Assembly (NCBI RefSeq): GCF_016863635.1
Contig: NZ_BOPG01000064.1
Span: 105,201 to 169,200, forward strand
Length of the DNA stretch: 64,000 bases
Reading direction: 5' to 3'
DNA from: Virgisporangium aurantiacum
Lineage (GTDB): Bacteria > Actinomycetota > Actinomycetes > Mycobacteriales > Micromonosporaceae
Shown here: positions 24,221-33,782 of the stretch, in pieces
Layout of the letters: each line of letters starts with the position of its first letter
How positions within the stretch are numbered: position 1 is the first letter of the stretch
The notes under the pieces: generated by a model
Database searches by the model: none
What the model was told of the DNA's origin: nothing
What the model saw: only the letters and a program-made list of their open reading frames with translations
Made by a program: the position numbers and the translations under genes

Positions 24221-26191
24221 GTGACCCGTGTGGAACTCACCGCCGAGTTGGTGGTCGATGGTCGTGTCGTGCAGGCGTTGGCGCTGTCGCCGGATGGCGC
24301 CCGGGTCGCGTACGTCGTCGGCCGGGTGGGGCGGGACGGTGATCACCCGGTCAGCGACCTGTGGGTCGTCGCCGTCGACGGGACCGTGGCGCCGCGGCGG
24401 TTGACCTCGGATCAGGCGCACGTTTCGGCGCCGCGGTGGGCCGCGGACTCGTCCTCGATCTATTTTCTGTCCGATCGGGCCGAGCGTGGTACGGCGCAAC
24501 TGCACCGGGTGGGGATCGTCGACGGTGTCGTGCGGGCGGTCACGGCCTGGGCCGGTGGGGTGTCCGGGCACCTGCCGCTGGCCGATCCTGGCCTGGTCGT
24601 GGTGATCGCGGCCGACGAACCGTCCGCCGAGGACGAACGCCGGGAGCGGGAGCGCGACGACGCCCGGGTGTGGGGTGAACGGGTGCGCCCGGACCGGCTG
24701 CGACTGTTCGACGTCGGCGGCGGGGAGAGCGGCCGGGAGATGCGGACGCCGGACGTGTTCGGCGACCGCCATGTCGCCGAGGTGGTCCAGCGGCCCGGCG
24801 ACGGAGTGCTGGCGGTGCTGACGTGGTCGACCCCCGAGACGGGTCCGGGCCTCGTGGAGCCCGGTCTGCACCTGTTCGACCCGGTCGGCGGTATGGTCCG
24901 GGACCTCGGCCCGGCCGCGGCGGACGCGTCGTCGCTGGCCTGGTGGTCGGCCGACGACGGCTGGCACCTGGCATATGTCGCGGTGACCCCGCCCGCGCTG
25001 GTGGGCGGGAAGGCGGTTCTCGACGTCGCCGTTCCGGCGAGCGGGCCGGCGGGGGAGCACCGTAACCTGACCGCCGGCATGACGGTCTGCCCGATCGCGG
25101 TGGTTCAGGTCGACGCCGGTCCGCCGCTGGTGCTGGTCGCCGACGGGCTCGACACGGCGGTCCACCGGCTCGACCCGGCCGGGCCCACGCTTGTCGAGGT
25201 GCTGCGGCTCGACGGGCTCGCGACGTCGCTGACCACGAACCGGCACGGAGACGCCGTCGCGGCGGTGGTCAGCACGTCCTACGAGCCCGGCAACGTCCAC
25301 GCCGGCCCCACGAGCGGGCCGCCGACGAGGCTGACCGACCTGGGTTCCGAGTTCCGCGACGTCGAGTGGGGCGTCCAGGAACGCCTGTCGTATCAGGCAT
25401 CCGACGGGCTGACGGTGGACGGTCTGCTGATCCTGCCCGCCGGCCGGACCCGCACCGACGGGCCGTTTCCGTTGGTGACGCTGATCCACGGCGGCCCGTA
25501 CGACCGGTACGCCGACCGGTTCATGCTCGGCTGGTACCCGTCCGGCCAATGGCTGGCCACCGCCGGCTACGCCGTCTTCCTGCCGAACCCGCGCGGCGGG
25601 CAGGGCCACGGTCACGAGTTCGCCGTCCGGGTCGCCGGTGCGGTCGGCCTCGACGAGTGGACCGATGTCTGCGCCGGCATCGACCTGCTCGTCGCCGACG
25701 GCGTCGCCGATCCCGACCGGTTGGGCATCGGCGGCTGGAGCCACGGCGGGTTCATGGCCGCCTGGGCGGTCGGGCAGACCGACCGGTTCAGGGCCGCCGT
25801 GATGGGCGCCGGGATCAGCGACTGGGGAATGCTCGCCGCCACCGGCGAACATGGGCCGTTCGAGTCCGCCCTCGGCGGCAGCAGCGGCTGGGAAGGACCG
25901 GGTCCCCACCACCACGACCGGCTCAGCCCGATCTCCTACGCCTCCGCCGTCCGCACCCCGGTGCTGATCCTGCACGGCGAGAACGACACGAACGTTCCGG
26001 TGTCACAGGCGGAGTTCTTCCACCGCGCGCTGCGCAGGTTCGGAGCCGTGCACGAGTATGTGGTCTATCCCCGGGAGAACCACTCGATCCGCGAACGCAA
26101 CCACCAGATCGACGTCCTCCGCCGGACCCGCGCCTGGTTCGACCGGTGGCTCACTCCGTCAACTCGTAGACACACAACCCCCGGTCGTTGA
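24221..26191 (+). CDS. S9 family prolyl oligopeptidase-like serine peptidase
   Basis: A 656-aa cytoplasmic peptidase of the DPP/acylaminoacyl-peptidase type. The N-terminal about 390 residues form a beta-propeller (LALSPDGARVAYVV, APRWAADSSSIYFLSD). The C-terminal alpha/beta hydrolase has the nucleophile elbow GWSHGGF, the Asp in HGENDTNVP and the His in RENHSIRE. Several GTG codons could start it; 24221 is chosen as the closest to the conserved beginning, without a clear ribosome site. Its last 41 bp overlap the convergent GNAT gene. It probably removes short peptides from the N-terminus of substrates. Confidence 0.92.
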   Translation: MTRVELTAELVVDGRVVQALALSPDGARVAYVVGRVGRDGDHPVSDLWVVAVDGTVAPRRLTSDQAHVSAPRWAADSSSIYFLSDRAERGTAQLHRVGIVDGVVRAVTAWAGGVSGHLPLADPGLVVVIAADEPSAEDERRERERDDARVWGERVRPDRLRLFDVGGGESGREMRTPDVFGDRHVAEVVQRPGDGVLAVLTWSTPETGPGLVEPGLHLFDPVGGMVRDLGPAAADASSLAWWSADDGWHLAYVAVTPPALVGGKAVLDVAVPASGPAGEHRNLTAGMTVCPIAVVQVDAGPPLVLVADGLDTAVHRLDPAGPTLVEVLRLDGLATSLTTNRHGDAVAAVVSTSYEPGNVHAGPTSGPPTRLTDLGSEFRDVEWGVQERLSYQASDGLTVDGLLILPAGRTRTDGPFPLVTLIHGGPYDRYADRFMLGWYPSGQWLATAGYAVFLPNPRGGQGHGHEFAVRVAGAVGLDEWTDVCAGIDLLVADGVADPDRLGIGGWSHGGFMAAWAVGQTDRFRAAVMGAGISDWGMLAATGEHGPFESALGGSSGWEGPGPHHHDRLSPISYASAVRTPVLILHGENDTNVPVSQAEFFHRALRRFGAVHEYVVYPRENHSIRERNHQIDVLRRTRAWFDRWLTPSTRRHTTPGR

Positions 26192-26651
26192 ACCGGCCTT
26201 CCGTCCACGCGAACCCCAGCCGCTCAGCGACCCGCCGCGACACGACATTCTCCGGCCGGATCAACGCCAGCACCGGCAGGTCGCCGTGTCCTGCCGCCCC
26301 GCGGACCTCCAACGCGGCCCGCGTCGCCTCGATCGCGTAGCCCTTACCCCGCTCGGACTCGACGATGCTGTAGTAGACGTTCAGATTGTCGGTGCTGTCG
26401 AGCGATCCGAACCGCACCCCCGAGATCCCGATGGCGCGCCCCGAGCCGTCGCCCAACCGCACCACGTGGTAGCCGATCCCGTTGTTCGTCCAGTCGGTGC
26501 CGAACTTGGCCATCGCCTCCGTCAGGAACGGCGTCGGCCACTCCGCGCCCGAGGCGCGTTCCTCCTGCGTCCGGTAGTCGTTCAGGTCGTAGAAGAACGC
26601 CGCGTCGTCGGGGGTGAGCGGAGACAGGGCGAGCCGCGCGGTCGTCAGCAT
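26151..26651 (-). CDS. GNAT-family acetyltransferase (RimJ/RimL-like)
   Basis: A 166-aa protein of the acetyltransferase_3 group: MLTTARLALSPLTPDDAAFF at the start, IGISGVRFGS in the middle, ERGKGYAIEATRAAL as the acetyl-CoA loop and NVVSRRVAERLGF at the end. This layout is typical of N-acetylation of ribosomal proteins or small amines. The ATG at 26651 has only a weak ribosome site. The gene is convergent with, and overlaps by 41 bp, the S9 peptidase. The substrate is unknown. Confidence 0.88.
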   Translation of the reverse strand: MLTTARLALSPLTPDDAAFFYDLNDYRTQEERASGAEWPTPFLTEAMAKFGTDWTNNGIGYHVVRLGDGSGRAIGISGVRFGSLDSTDNLNVYYSIVESERGKGYAIEATRAALEVRGAAGHGDLPVLALIRPENVVSRRVAERLGFAWTEGRFNDRGLCVYELTE

Positions 26652-26763
26652 GAGGCGACGCTAACAACCGGCGCCCACGCGGTCACGATAGGACCGAACG
26701 GGCGGCGGCGACCAACCGCGCGCGGGCGTCCCAGACGCGCCGGAACCGGACGGGGCAACCGAC

Positions 26764-27411
26764 TTAGCGCGACAGAGCCGCCAGTGCCTCGACGTCCTGG
26801 ACCAGGATCCGGCCGCGGGCCAGGCGGAGCAGCCCGCGACCGGCGAACCGGCGGAGCACGCCGTTGGTGGTTGCCCGGGTGGTTCCGGCCAGGTCGGCGA
26901 GGTCCTCCTGCGTCAGTGGGATCGCGCCGTCGTACTGGTCGGCCAGGGCGACCAGTCGCCGGGCCAGCCGCCGGTCGACCGGCAGGTAGAGGGCCTCGGC
27001 GACGAGTTCGGTCAACCGCCGGACGCTCGCCGCGAGCAGGTCGTTGAGGACGCGGTCGAGTTGTGGGTGTTGCCGCCGGAGTTGGCCGAACTGGGCGCCG
27101 CCGAGGGCCAGTGTGGTGGCCGATTCGAGCGCCACGACGGTCGCGCTGCGGCGGCGTCCGGCGTCGAGCAGCACCAGTTCGCCGAACGTCTCGCCGGGCC
27201 CGACCAGCCCGAGCGTCACCGTGTCGCCGTCGGCGCTCGGCACCCGCGCGGCGAACCGTCCCGACACGACCAGGTGCAGGCAGTCGCCCGGGTCGCCGGC
27301 GTGGAAGACGACCTCGCGGCGGTCGAACCGGCGCGGTGTGCACGCGCCGAGCAGGGTCCGGCGGTCATCGGCAGCGAGGCCGCGGAGGAGAGTGAAGTCG
27401 AGCACGCCCAC
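26764..27411 (-). CDS. Crp/Fnr-family transcriptional regulator
   Basis: A 215-aa regulator: an N-terminal cyclic-nucleotide-binding-like beta-roll (VVFHAGDPGDCLHLVVSG, GPGETFGELVLLD) and a C-terminal winged helix (LTQEDLADLAGTTRATTNGVL). The GELVLLD segment resembles the ligand pocket, so binding of a cyclic nucleotide is possible. The start is the GTG at 27411. A 12-bp perfect palindrome 38 bp upstream could be its own site. It is divergent from the secreted protein gene at 27576. Confidence 0.88.
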   Translation of the reverse strand: MGVLDFTLLRGLAADDRRTLLGACTPRRFDRREVVFHAGDPGDCLHLVVSGRFAARVPSADGDTVTLGLVGPGETFGELVLLDAGRRRSATVVALESATTLALGGAQFGQLRRQHPQLDRVLNDLLAASVRRLTELVAEALYLPVDRRLARRLVALADQYDGAIPLTQEDLADLAGTTRATTNGVLRRFAGRGLLRLARGRILVQDVEALAALSR

Positions 27412-27448
27412 AGGTGTACGGCATCACGGGCGCGCGGCGTATCCGTAA

Positions 27449-27460
27449 GTCTACGTAGAC
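27449..27460. promoter_or_regulatory. 12-bp palindrome upstream of the Crp-family gene
   Basis: GTCTACGTAGAC is perfectly symmetrical and lies between the divergent Crp-family and secreted-protein genes. It does not match the classical TGTGA-N6-TCACA box. An autoregulatory site is possible. Confidence 0.4.
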
Positions 27461-27575
27461 CGTCGGTGTGGGCACCCACCGAACGTCAGCGCGCTGACGG
27501 AACTCCGGGCCGATCGCGACGACTCTGACGATCCGAGCCGCACCGGGCGGCCGACACGGATCGAAGGAAATAAAG

Positions 27576-28151
27576 ATGACACTGTTGCGCCACCGCATCG
27601 TCCGCTCCCTGGTCGGCTTCGGCATCGCCACCGCCGCACTGGGCGGCGGGCTCGCCGGCACCGCGGCCGCCGCACCGGCCACGCCGCAGGCCGCCGCGGT
27701 CGTCACGTACACCGAGACCTCGCTCAACCTGGGCCAGCGCCTGACGGTCAGCAACGCCGGCACGGTCATCGCCGCGCCGCCGGCGGCGGGCGATGCCGGG
27801 CAGCGGTGGGCCGAGCCTCAGCGCACCACGGTGGTCGGTGGCGTGACCAAGTTCGGCTTCGCGCTGCAGCCCTCCGACAACACCACCAGGTGCATCACCG
27901 ACATGGGCGCGAACCTGCGCGTGGAGCTGAGGGCCTGCAACGGCACTCCGGCCCAGGTGTGGCAGTGGGTGTTCGGCCGTCAGGTCGGTGGCCTGAGCTA
28001 CATGTTCTGGATCAACGCGCTGAGCGGCCGCAAGCTGATGTTCGACACGTTCACCGGCGAGGGCGCGTTCCCCAGCTTCACGGTGATCGCCTCGACCAAG
28101 AACTTCACCGCCGGCACCGCCGGCGAGGCCTGCCAGCTCTGGAACGACTGA
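27576..28151 (+). CDS. Small secreted protein with ricin-like features
   Basis: A 191-aa exported protein with a clear Sec signal peptide of about 33 residues (VRSLVGFGIATAALGGGLAG then AAAAPA). The mature part contains QPSDNTTRCITDMG and ACNGTPAQVWQWVF, similar to a ricin B-type carbohydrate-binding turn (usually C-x-D and QxW), and ends with a Cys. It could bind glycans; no enzyme motif is visible. The ATG at 27576 has a strong gaaggaaa ribosome site. Confidence 0.72.
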   Translation: MTLLRHRIVRSLVGFGIATAALGGGLAGTAAAAPATPQAAAVVTYTETSLNLGQRLTVSNAGTVIAAPPAAGDAGQRWAEPQRTTVVGGVTKFGFALQPSDNTTRCITDMGANLRVELRACNGTPAQVWQWVFGRQVGGLSYMFWINALSGRKLMFDTFTGEGAFPSFTVIASTKNFTAGTAGEACQLWND

Positions 28152-28242
28152 CGGATCTCAGCCGGGTCGGCGGCGGCCGGGTGCCGCCGCCGGCCCGCGT
28201 CGAAACACGGGAACGGTTGCACGGGCTGGCGCGTGTAGAGAC

Positions 28243-30066
28243 GTGCGAACGATCACGAAGGTGCTGGGCGGCCCGGTGGCCGTCATCCTGGCTCTGATCC
28301 TGGTTCCGCTCGAGGAGAGCAAGGCCAGCACGTTGTCGAAGGAGGCGGTTACGCTGCCCACCGGCGACCGGGTGGTGCCGGGCCGGGCCGGCGGGCTCCA
28401 GGTGACACCCGCGCCCGGCCGGGAGCGGACGCCCTACATCGTGCGGCGCACCGGCCGGCGGACGCACGTGCTGCCGGCCGACGTGGCCCAGCCGGGGCAC
28501 GGCGGGCGCTTCGATCCCGCGCCGTTCGACGTGAGCGGTCTGTTCGGCGCCGAGCCCGCCGCGTCCGACAAAAGACCGGCGGTGGCCGGGACGGCCGCCC
28601 TCACGGTCCGCGCGATCGACCGTCTCGGCCGACCGGCGCAGGACGGCGAGTTCTTCCTGACGCGCACTGACGCGCCCGGCGAGGACCTGTACGTCGCGGT
28701 GCGGGACGGCGTGACGACCGTCGAGGTACCGATGGGCAGCTACGTGCTGACGGGGTCGGTGCAGACCGGGCCGGCCGAGATCACCTGGCTCGCGCAGCCG
28801 CGGCTGGTGGTGACCGGAACGCGGGAAATCATCGTGGACGCGCGTGCGGGCCGGCCGGTTTCCGTGACGGTGCCGCGGCCCACCGCGCGGCCGTTGTTCC
28901 TGGAGGTCCGGTCGATGGCACCGCTGGCCGACGGTCAGCTGGCCGAGGAGGCGTTCTACACCCTCGGCACCGACGGGGTGACGCTCCTCCAGCTTCCGCC
29001 GGACGGGCCGACCGGCGGGTACGCGTCGATGGTCTCCGTGCTGCTCGGCGAGGACGCCTACGTGTACGCCCTCGCGTGGCGGCTGCCCGGCGGCTTCCCC
29101 ACCGGTTTCGCCCGCACGGTGACCGGCCGGAGCCTCGCCACCGTGGTCGCCACCCACGGCGCACAGGTCGCCGGCTCGACGGCGGTGAAGACGCTGTTCC
29201 CGCGGCCGTCGGCCGTCTCGGCCGTCGTCGGCCGGTCGCTGTCCTACGCGTTGCCGTTCACCCGCACCGAGTACTACAACACCGACAGCGGCGGGGTCGA
29301 CTGGCAGGCCACCGTCGACGAGTTCGACGGGTTGCCGCACGAGGACCCGTACGACGGCCTGCTCGGCACATTGAGCGGGGTCGGCACCCGGACCGAGGCG
29401 TGGAACATGGCGGTCCACGGTCCGGCGCTGGGTGATCCCGACCTGGTCGAGCAGTGGATCTCGCGCAACGGCGACACGATGGTGGTGGCACCGCGGCTGT
29501 TCGGCGACGGCGCCGGACACGCCGGCCTGTCGCGGCTGCGGGCGGGGCGCACCGTGTTGTCCCGCAACGGATCGGTGGTCGCCGAGTCGGCCGAGGCCGG
29601 TGGCAACTTCACGGTCCCGGCGGCGCCCGGCCGGTACCGGTTGGAGGTGTCGGCGACCCGGGCGGCACCGTTCACCCTCTCCACGACGGTGACGGGCGTG
29701 TGGACGTTCGACTCCGGCCACGTCGCCGGGCCGGACTGGTGGCGGCCGCACCTGCACTCCGTCTCGTTCGCCGCGCCCCGCGACGCCGCGCCCCTCGGCG
29801 CGGACGGGACCGCGCCGGTGGGTCGGACCGTTGCTCTGCCGTTCCGGGTGGCGGCGCAGGACGGGCCGGTGGGTCCCGGCGTCACCCCGGTCATCGAGGT
29901 GTCCTTCGACGACGGTGCGTCCTGGCGGCAGGTCGCGGTGTCCGGGCAGGTCGCCACGGTGCGGCATCCCGCCGGCTCCGGTTTCGTGTCGTTGCGGGCG
30001 CGCGTCGCGGACGGCGGCACGGTCTCCGAGCAGACCGTGATCCGCGCCTACCGGTACGGGCCGTGA
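28243..30066 (+). CDS. Secreted protein resembling an S8 protease without its catalytic domain
   Basis: A 607-aa exported protein. After a signal peptide (about residues 1-29) comes the same prodomain pattern as the protease at 11076-14426 (VTLPTGDRVV, then DPAPFDVSGLF), and next the same C-terminal beta-sandwich series, ending EVSFDDGASWRQVAVSGQVA and SEQTVIRAYRYG (protease: SVDDGATWQPARV, DQTVIAAVRG). The whole peptidase domain with its Asp/His/Ser triad is absent, with no frameshift. It looks like an intact gene that lost the catalytic block. The start is the GTG at 28243. The role is unknown; binding partner or inhibitor are possibilities. Confidence 0.78.
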   Translation: MRTITKVLGGPVAVILALILVPLEESKASTLSKEAVTLPTGDRVVPGRAGGLQVTPAPGRERTPYIVRRTGRRTHVLPADVAQPGHGGRFDPAPFDVSGLFGAEPAASDKRPAVAGTAALTVRAIDRLGRPAQDGEFFLTRTDAPGEDLYVAVRDGVTTVEVPMGSYVLTGSVQTGPAEITWLAQPRLVVTGTREIIVDARAGRPVSVTVPRPTARPLFLEVRSMAPLADGQLAEEAFYTLGTDGVTLLQLPPDGPTGGYASMVSVLLGEDAYVYALAWRLPGGFPTGFARTVTGRSLATVVATHGAQVAGSTAVKTLFPRPSAVSAVVGRSLSYALPFTRTEYYNTDSGGVDWQATVDEFDGLPHEDPYDGLLGTLSGVGTRTEAWNMAVHGPALGDPDLVEQWISRNGDTMVVAPRLFGDGAGHAGLSRLRAGRTVLSRNGSVVAESAEAGGNFTVPAAPGRYRLEVSATRAAPFTLSTTVTGVWTFDSGHVAGPDWWRPHLHSVSFAAPRDAAPLGADGTAPVGRTVALPFRVAAQDGPVGPGVTPVIEVSFDDGASWRQVAVSGQVATVRHPAGSGFVSLRARVADGGTVSEQTVIRAYRYGP

Positions 30067-30075
30067 GGCGCTTTC

Positions 30076-30813
30076 TCAGACCGGGCGAACCTCGGCGAGC
30101 CGTCTGACCGAGTACTCGTCGTCCCAGCAGACGGCGGCTTCCCAGGCGGCCGAAGCCTGCGCGGCGATGTCGTGGGCGCCGTCGTCGAGGGCGGCGGCGT
30201 TGTCGGGCAGCACGAGGTCGAGATCGGGGACGTCGACGTGTGCCTCGTCCCAGTCGATCAGCCCGACCCGGTTCGCGGTCATGCGGATGTTGCCGGGGGC
30301 GGGGTTGCCGTGGACGACGCAGGTCGGGCGTCCGGTGAGGCGGGCCCACGCCGCCCGGCACCGGACGACGCTCTCCGGTGGCATCGCGGTGAGGTCGATC
30401 TTCGTCCCGGTCTCGGCGTGCAGGAGGTCGGTCGACGACCGCCAGCCCGGGCGCTGCGGCCAGCCCCGCGTCAACCGGTGCAGTTCGCGGAGCGCGCCGG
30501 CCACCCGACGCCAGTCGTCGTGCGTCTCGGGCGGTCCGCCGTCCAGGAAGGTCATCACCACCAGACCGTCGACGAACAGCCTGCCGTCCGTGGTCGGGAT
30601 CGGCACCGGCACGGTCAGGCCCTTTCGGTCGAGGTGCTGGAGGAGGCCGGTCTCCCACGCGAGGTCGGCGTCGCCGCGGGTGCCGAGACGACCGACCGCG
30701 AGGCGCCCGTCGACGCGTACGCTCCACACGTCGTTGGCGACCCCGCCGGTGAGCCGTTCGACGCGGACGGCGTCGCCCCACTGCCCGAGTGCTTCCCACC
30801 CCATCGGCCACAT
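30076..30813 (-). CDS. Aminoglycoside phosphotransferase-like kinase with altered catalytic motif
   Basis: A 245-aa protein of the APH/choline kinase fold: LTGGVANDVWSVRV (nucleotide loop), VVMTFLDGGPPETHDDW (hinge), VVHGNPAPGNI (catalytic loop) and LIDWDEAHVDVPDLDL (metal Asp). The usual HGDxxPxN reads HGN here, so the catalytic Asp is replaced by Asn. The rest of the motif is intact, so either the family works differently or it binds without phosphorylating. Start: ATG 30813 or 30804. The substrate is unknown. Confidence 0.8.
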   Translation of the reverse strand: MWPMGWEALGQWGDAVRVERLTGGVANDVWSVRVDGRLAVGRLGTRGDADLAWETGLLQHLDRKGLTVPVPIPTTDGRLFVDGLVVMTFLDGGPPETHDDWRRVAGALRELHRLTRGWPQRPGWRSSTDLLHAETGTKIDLTAMPPESVVRCRAAWARLTGRPTCVVHGNPAPGNIRMTANRVGLIDWDEAHVDVPDLDLVLPDNAAALDDGAHDIAAQASAAWEAAVCWDDEYSVRRLAEVRPV

Positions 30814-30889
30814 CCTAGGGCGTGTCCGAACTGTCAGGCCTGCGACGCGTGGCGTCACTTCGTCCCCGAAGGTGGTTAGCGTTGCGGCG

Positions 30890-33703
30890 ATGTCCGTACT
30901 GGCTGGATTGCCGGTGGAGGTCCGGATCCTCGGGCCGGTGCAGGTGATCGTCGAGGACCGGACGGTGGACCTCGGCCCGCCCAAGCGTCGCCTGCTGCTG
31001 GCGTTGCTGGCGCTGGAGTGCGGCAGCGCGGTGCCGCTGGACCGGCTCATCGACCTGTGCTGGGAACGGCCGCCGTCGTCGGCGCGCGGTGTCGTGTTCG
31101 CGCACATGTCGCGGCTGCGCAAGGCGCTGGCCGGCGCGGCACGGCACGGGGTCGAGGTGGTCAGCAACGGGTCCGCGTACACGCTGCGGGCCGACCCGTC
31201 GGCCGTCGACGCCCGGCGGTTCCGCCAGCTCGTCACCGACGCCGCGGCGGTCGACGACGCCGCCACCCGGGCCAGGATGCTGGGCGCGGCCCTGGACCTG
31301 TGGCGCGGCCAGCCGCTGGAGGGGCTGGCCCTCGGCGCCGCGGCGCAGCGGCTGTGCGTCGGCCTCGACGAGCTGCGGTTGGCCGCCACGGAGGACCGCA
31401 TCGCGGCCGACCTGGCCGCCGGGGCGCACCACCGGCTCGTCCCGGAACTGTCCGATCTCGTGGCCCGGCACCCGCTGCGGGAGCCGCTCGCCGGTCACCT
31501 GATGCTGGCGTTGTACCGGGCCGGCAACCAGACGGGTGCGCTGGAGACCTACCGGCGCATCCGCACCGACCTGGCCGACCGGCTCGGCCTCGACCCGGGG
31601 CCGGCGCTGACGGGCCTGCACCAGGCGATCCTGCGCCGGGACCCGTCCCTCGACCTGACGGCTCGCGGCGACACGACGACGCGGCCCGTCCCGGCGCAGC
31701 TGCCCCCGGCGCCGGCCGGTTTCAGCGGACGCCGGGCGGCGATCGCGGACCTCGACCGGATCAGCGCCGACGCCGCCGGCGGACCGGGCCTCGTCGCCGT
31801 GTGGGGCGCGCCGGGCGTCGGCAAGACGACACTGGCCCTGCACTGGGCGCACCGGGCCGCCGACCGCTACCCCGACGGTCAGCTCCACGTCGACCTGCGC
31901 GGCTTCGGGCCCGACGCCACACCGATGGCCGCCGCCGAGGCGCTGCGCGGTTTCCTGGACGCGTTCGGCGTCGCGCCGCAGGCCGTCCCGGCCGGGCTGA
32001 CGGCGCGTACCGGGCTGTACCGCAGCCTGCTCGCCGGCCGGCGGGTGCTGGTGATCCTCGACAACGCCGCCGCCAGCGACCAGGTGCGGCCGTTGCTGCC
32101 GGCGTCACCGGGCTCCTTCGTCGTGGTGACCAGCCGCAACAAGCTCACCGGGCTGGTGGCCGTCGACGGTGCCCGGCCCGTCGCGCTGGCCCGGCCCGAC
32201 GCGACCGACGCCCGGCAGATGCTCGCCGCGCGGGTCGGCGTGGACACGCTGCGCGAAGCACCGCGCGCCGCGTCGGAGGTCGTCGCGGCGTGCGCGCGGC
32301 TGCCCCTGGCGATCGGCATCGCGGCGGCCCGGCTCGCGGTCGATCCGGACCTCAGCCTGCCCGCCCTGGCCCGCGAACTGGAGACCGAGCGGACGCGGCT
32401 CGACGTGCTCGACGGGGGCGAACCGGCCACCCGGCTGCGGGCGGTGTTCTCCTGGTCCTACCGCCGGCTGGACGACGACGCGGCCCGGGTGTTCCGGCTG
32501 ATGTCGTTGTACCCGGGCGCGGTCGTCACGCTGCCCGCCGCGGCGAGCCTGGCCGGTTACCCGGTCGAGCGGACGCGGGCCGCCCTGGCCGGGCTCACCG
32601 GCGCGCACCTGGTCGAGGGGCACGGCCCCGAGCGCTACTCCTGCCACGACCTGCTGCGGGCCTACGGCGCGGAACTCGCCGAGCAGACCGACCCCGCCGA
32701 CGAGCGGGCCGCGGCGTGCCGGCGGCTGTACGAGCACCAACTGCACTCCGCGTTCGCCGCCGACCGCCTGCTCAACCCGGGCCGGGAGCCGATCGCGCCG
32801 GCACCGGCGGGCACCGGTGTCACCCCGGCCGACTTCGCCACCACCGCCGACGCGCTGGCCTGGTTCGGGCTGGAGACGCCCGCCCTGCTGCGGTCCCTGC
32901 GCACGGCCGGCGACGACCGGTTCACCTTCGAGCTGGCGTGGACGCTGGCCGACGTCCTGGAGTGGCAGGGCCGCTGGCTCGACCTCGCCGGCTGCGCGGC
33001 GCTGGCGCTGGCCGCGCTGCGGCGCCTGGGCGACCGCACCGAACAGGCGCGCACGCTGCGGATCGTCGCGCAGGCCTACCTGCGGCTCGGCCGGTACGCC
33101 GACGCCGAGACGCGGATGCGGGAGGCGCTCGACGTGAGCGTCGAACTGGGCGACGTGGTCGGCGTCGCGCACGCCCACCACTCGACGGTGATGCTGCTGT
33201 CCGAGCAGGGCCGCCACGCCGACGCGCTGCCGCACGCCCGCGAGGCGCTGCGCCGGTACCGCGCGGTCGGGCACCGCCTCGGGCAGGGCCGGGCGCTCAA
33301 CGCGATCGCCTGGTGCACCGCCGTGCTCGGTGACCACCGCGCGGCCATCGACCTGTGCGAGGAGGCGCTGGCGGCCGCGCGCGAGTCCGAGGACCAGTAC
33401 GGCGAGGCGGCCATCTGGGACACCCTCGGATTCGCCCACCAGCACCTCGGTGACCTGCACCGGGCGATCGAGGCGGGCGAACGCGCGCTGGCCACCTACG
33501 TCCGGATCGAGGACCGCTTCAACGAGGCGCACGTGCTCGCGCACCTGGGTGACGTACGGGCCAGGCTGGGCGAGCACGACCGGGCCCGGGCCGCCTGGGA
33601 GACGTCCGCGGCGATCCTGGACCGGCTGGACCCGGCCGGGGCGCGGCGGGTGCACGCCCGGCTGCGTGCGGACGTCGCGCGACCCGGCGGGCAGGTGGCC
33701 TGA
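30890..33703 (+). CDS. SARP/AfsR-family regulator with NB-ARC ATPase and TPR domains
   Basis: A 937-aa regulator. Residues about 5-95 form the OmpR-like winged helix of SARPs (RILGPVQVIVEDRTVDLGPP) and about 100-250 the bacterial transcriptional-activator (BTAD) domain. An NB-ARC/STAND ATPase follows from about 270, with P-loop GAPGVGKTTLAL and an LVILDNA Walker B, and tetratricopeptide repeats from about 700 to the end. Known: AfsR-like proteins tune secondary metabolism and development. No biosynthetic cluster is adjacent here; the next gene downstream encodes a secreted propeller. Start: ATG 30890. Confidence 0.92.
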   Translation: MSVLAGLPVEVRILGPVQVIVEDRTVDLGPPKRRLLLALLALECGSAVPLDRLIDLCWERPPSSARGVVFAHMSRLRKALAGAARHGVEVVSNGSAYTLRADPSAVDARRFRQLVTDAAAVDDAATRARMLGAALDLWRGQPLEGLALGAAAQRLCVGLDELRLAATEDRIAADLAAGAHHRLVPELSDLVARHPLREPLAGHLMLALYRAGNQTGALETYRRIRTDLADRLGLDPGPALTGLHQAILRRDPSLDLTARGDTTTRPVPAQLPPAPAGFSGRRAAIADLDRISADAAGGPGLVAVWGAPGVGKTTLALHWAHRAADRYPDGQLHVDLRGFGPDATPMAAAEALRGFLDAFGVAPQAVPAGLTARTGLYRSLLAGRRVLVILDNAAASDQVRPLLPASPGSFVVVTSRNKLTGLVAVDGARPVALARPDATDARQMLAARVGVDTLREAPRAASEVVAACARLPLAIGIAAARLAVDPDLSLPALARELETERTRLDVLDGGEPATRLRAVFSWSYRRLDDDAARVFRLMSLYPGAVVTLPAAASLAGYPVERTRAALAGLTGAHLVEGHGPERYSCHDLLRAYGAELAEQTDPADERAAACRRLYEHQLHSAFAADRLLNPGREPIAPAPAGTGVTPADFATTADALAWFGLETPALLRSLRTAGDDRFTFELAWTLADVLEWQGRWLDLAGCAALALAALRRLGDRTEQARTLRIVAQAYLRLGRYADAETRMREALDVSVELGDVVGVAHAHHSTVMLLSEQGRHADALPHAREALRRYRAVGHRLGQGRALNAIAWCTAVLGDHRAAIDLCEEALAAARESEDQYGEAAIWDTLGFAHQHLGDLHRAIEAGERALATYVRIEDRFNEAHVLAHLGDVRARLGEHDRARAAWETSAAILDRLDPAGARRVHARLRADVARPGGQVA

Positions 33704-33782
33704 CCGGCGACGCACGTGGAGCGCAACCGGAGCGCAAGCGGGCGGTGGTCCCCTGAGGTCGACCCCTCCGAAGGGAGCAACC

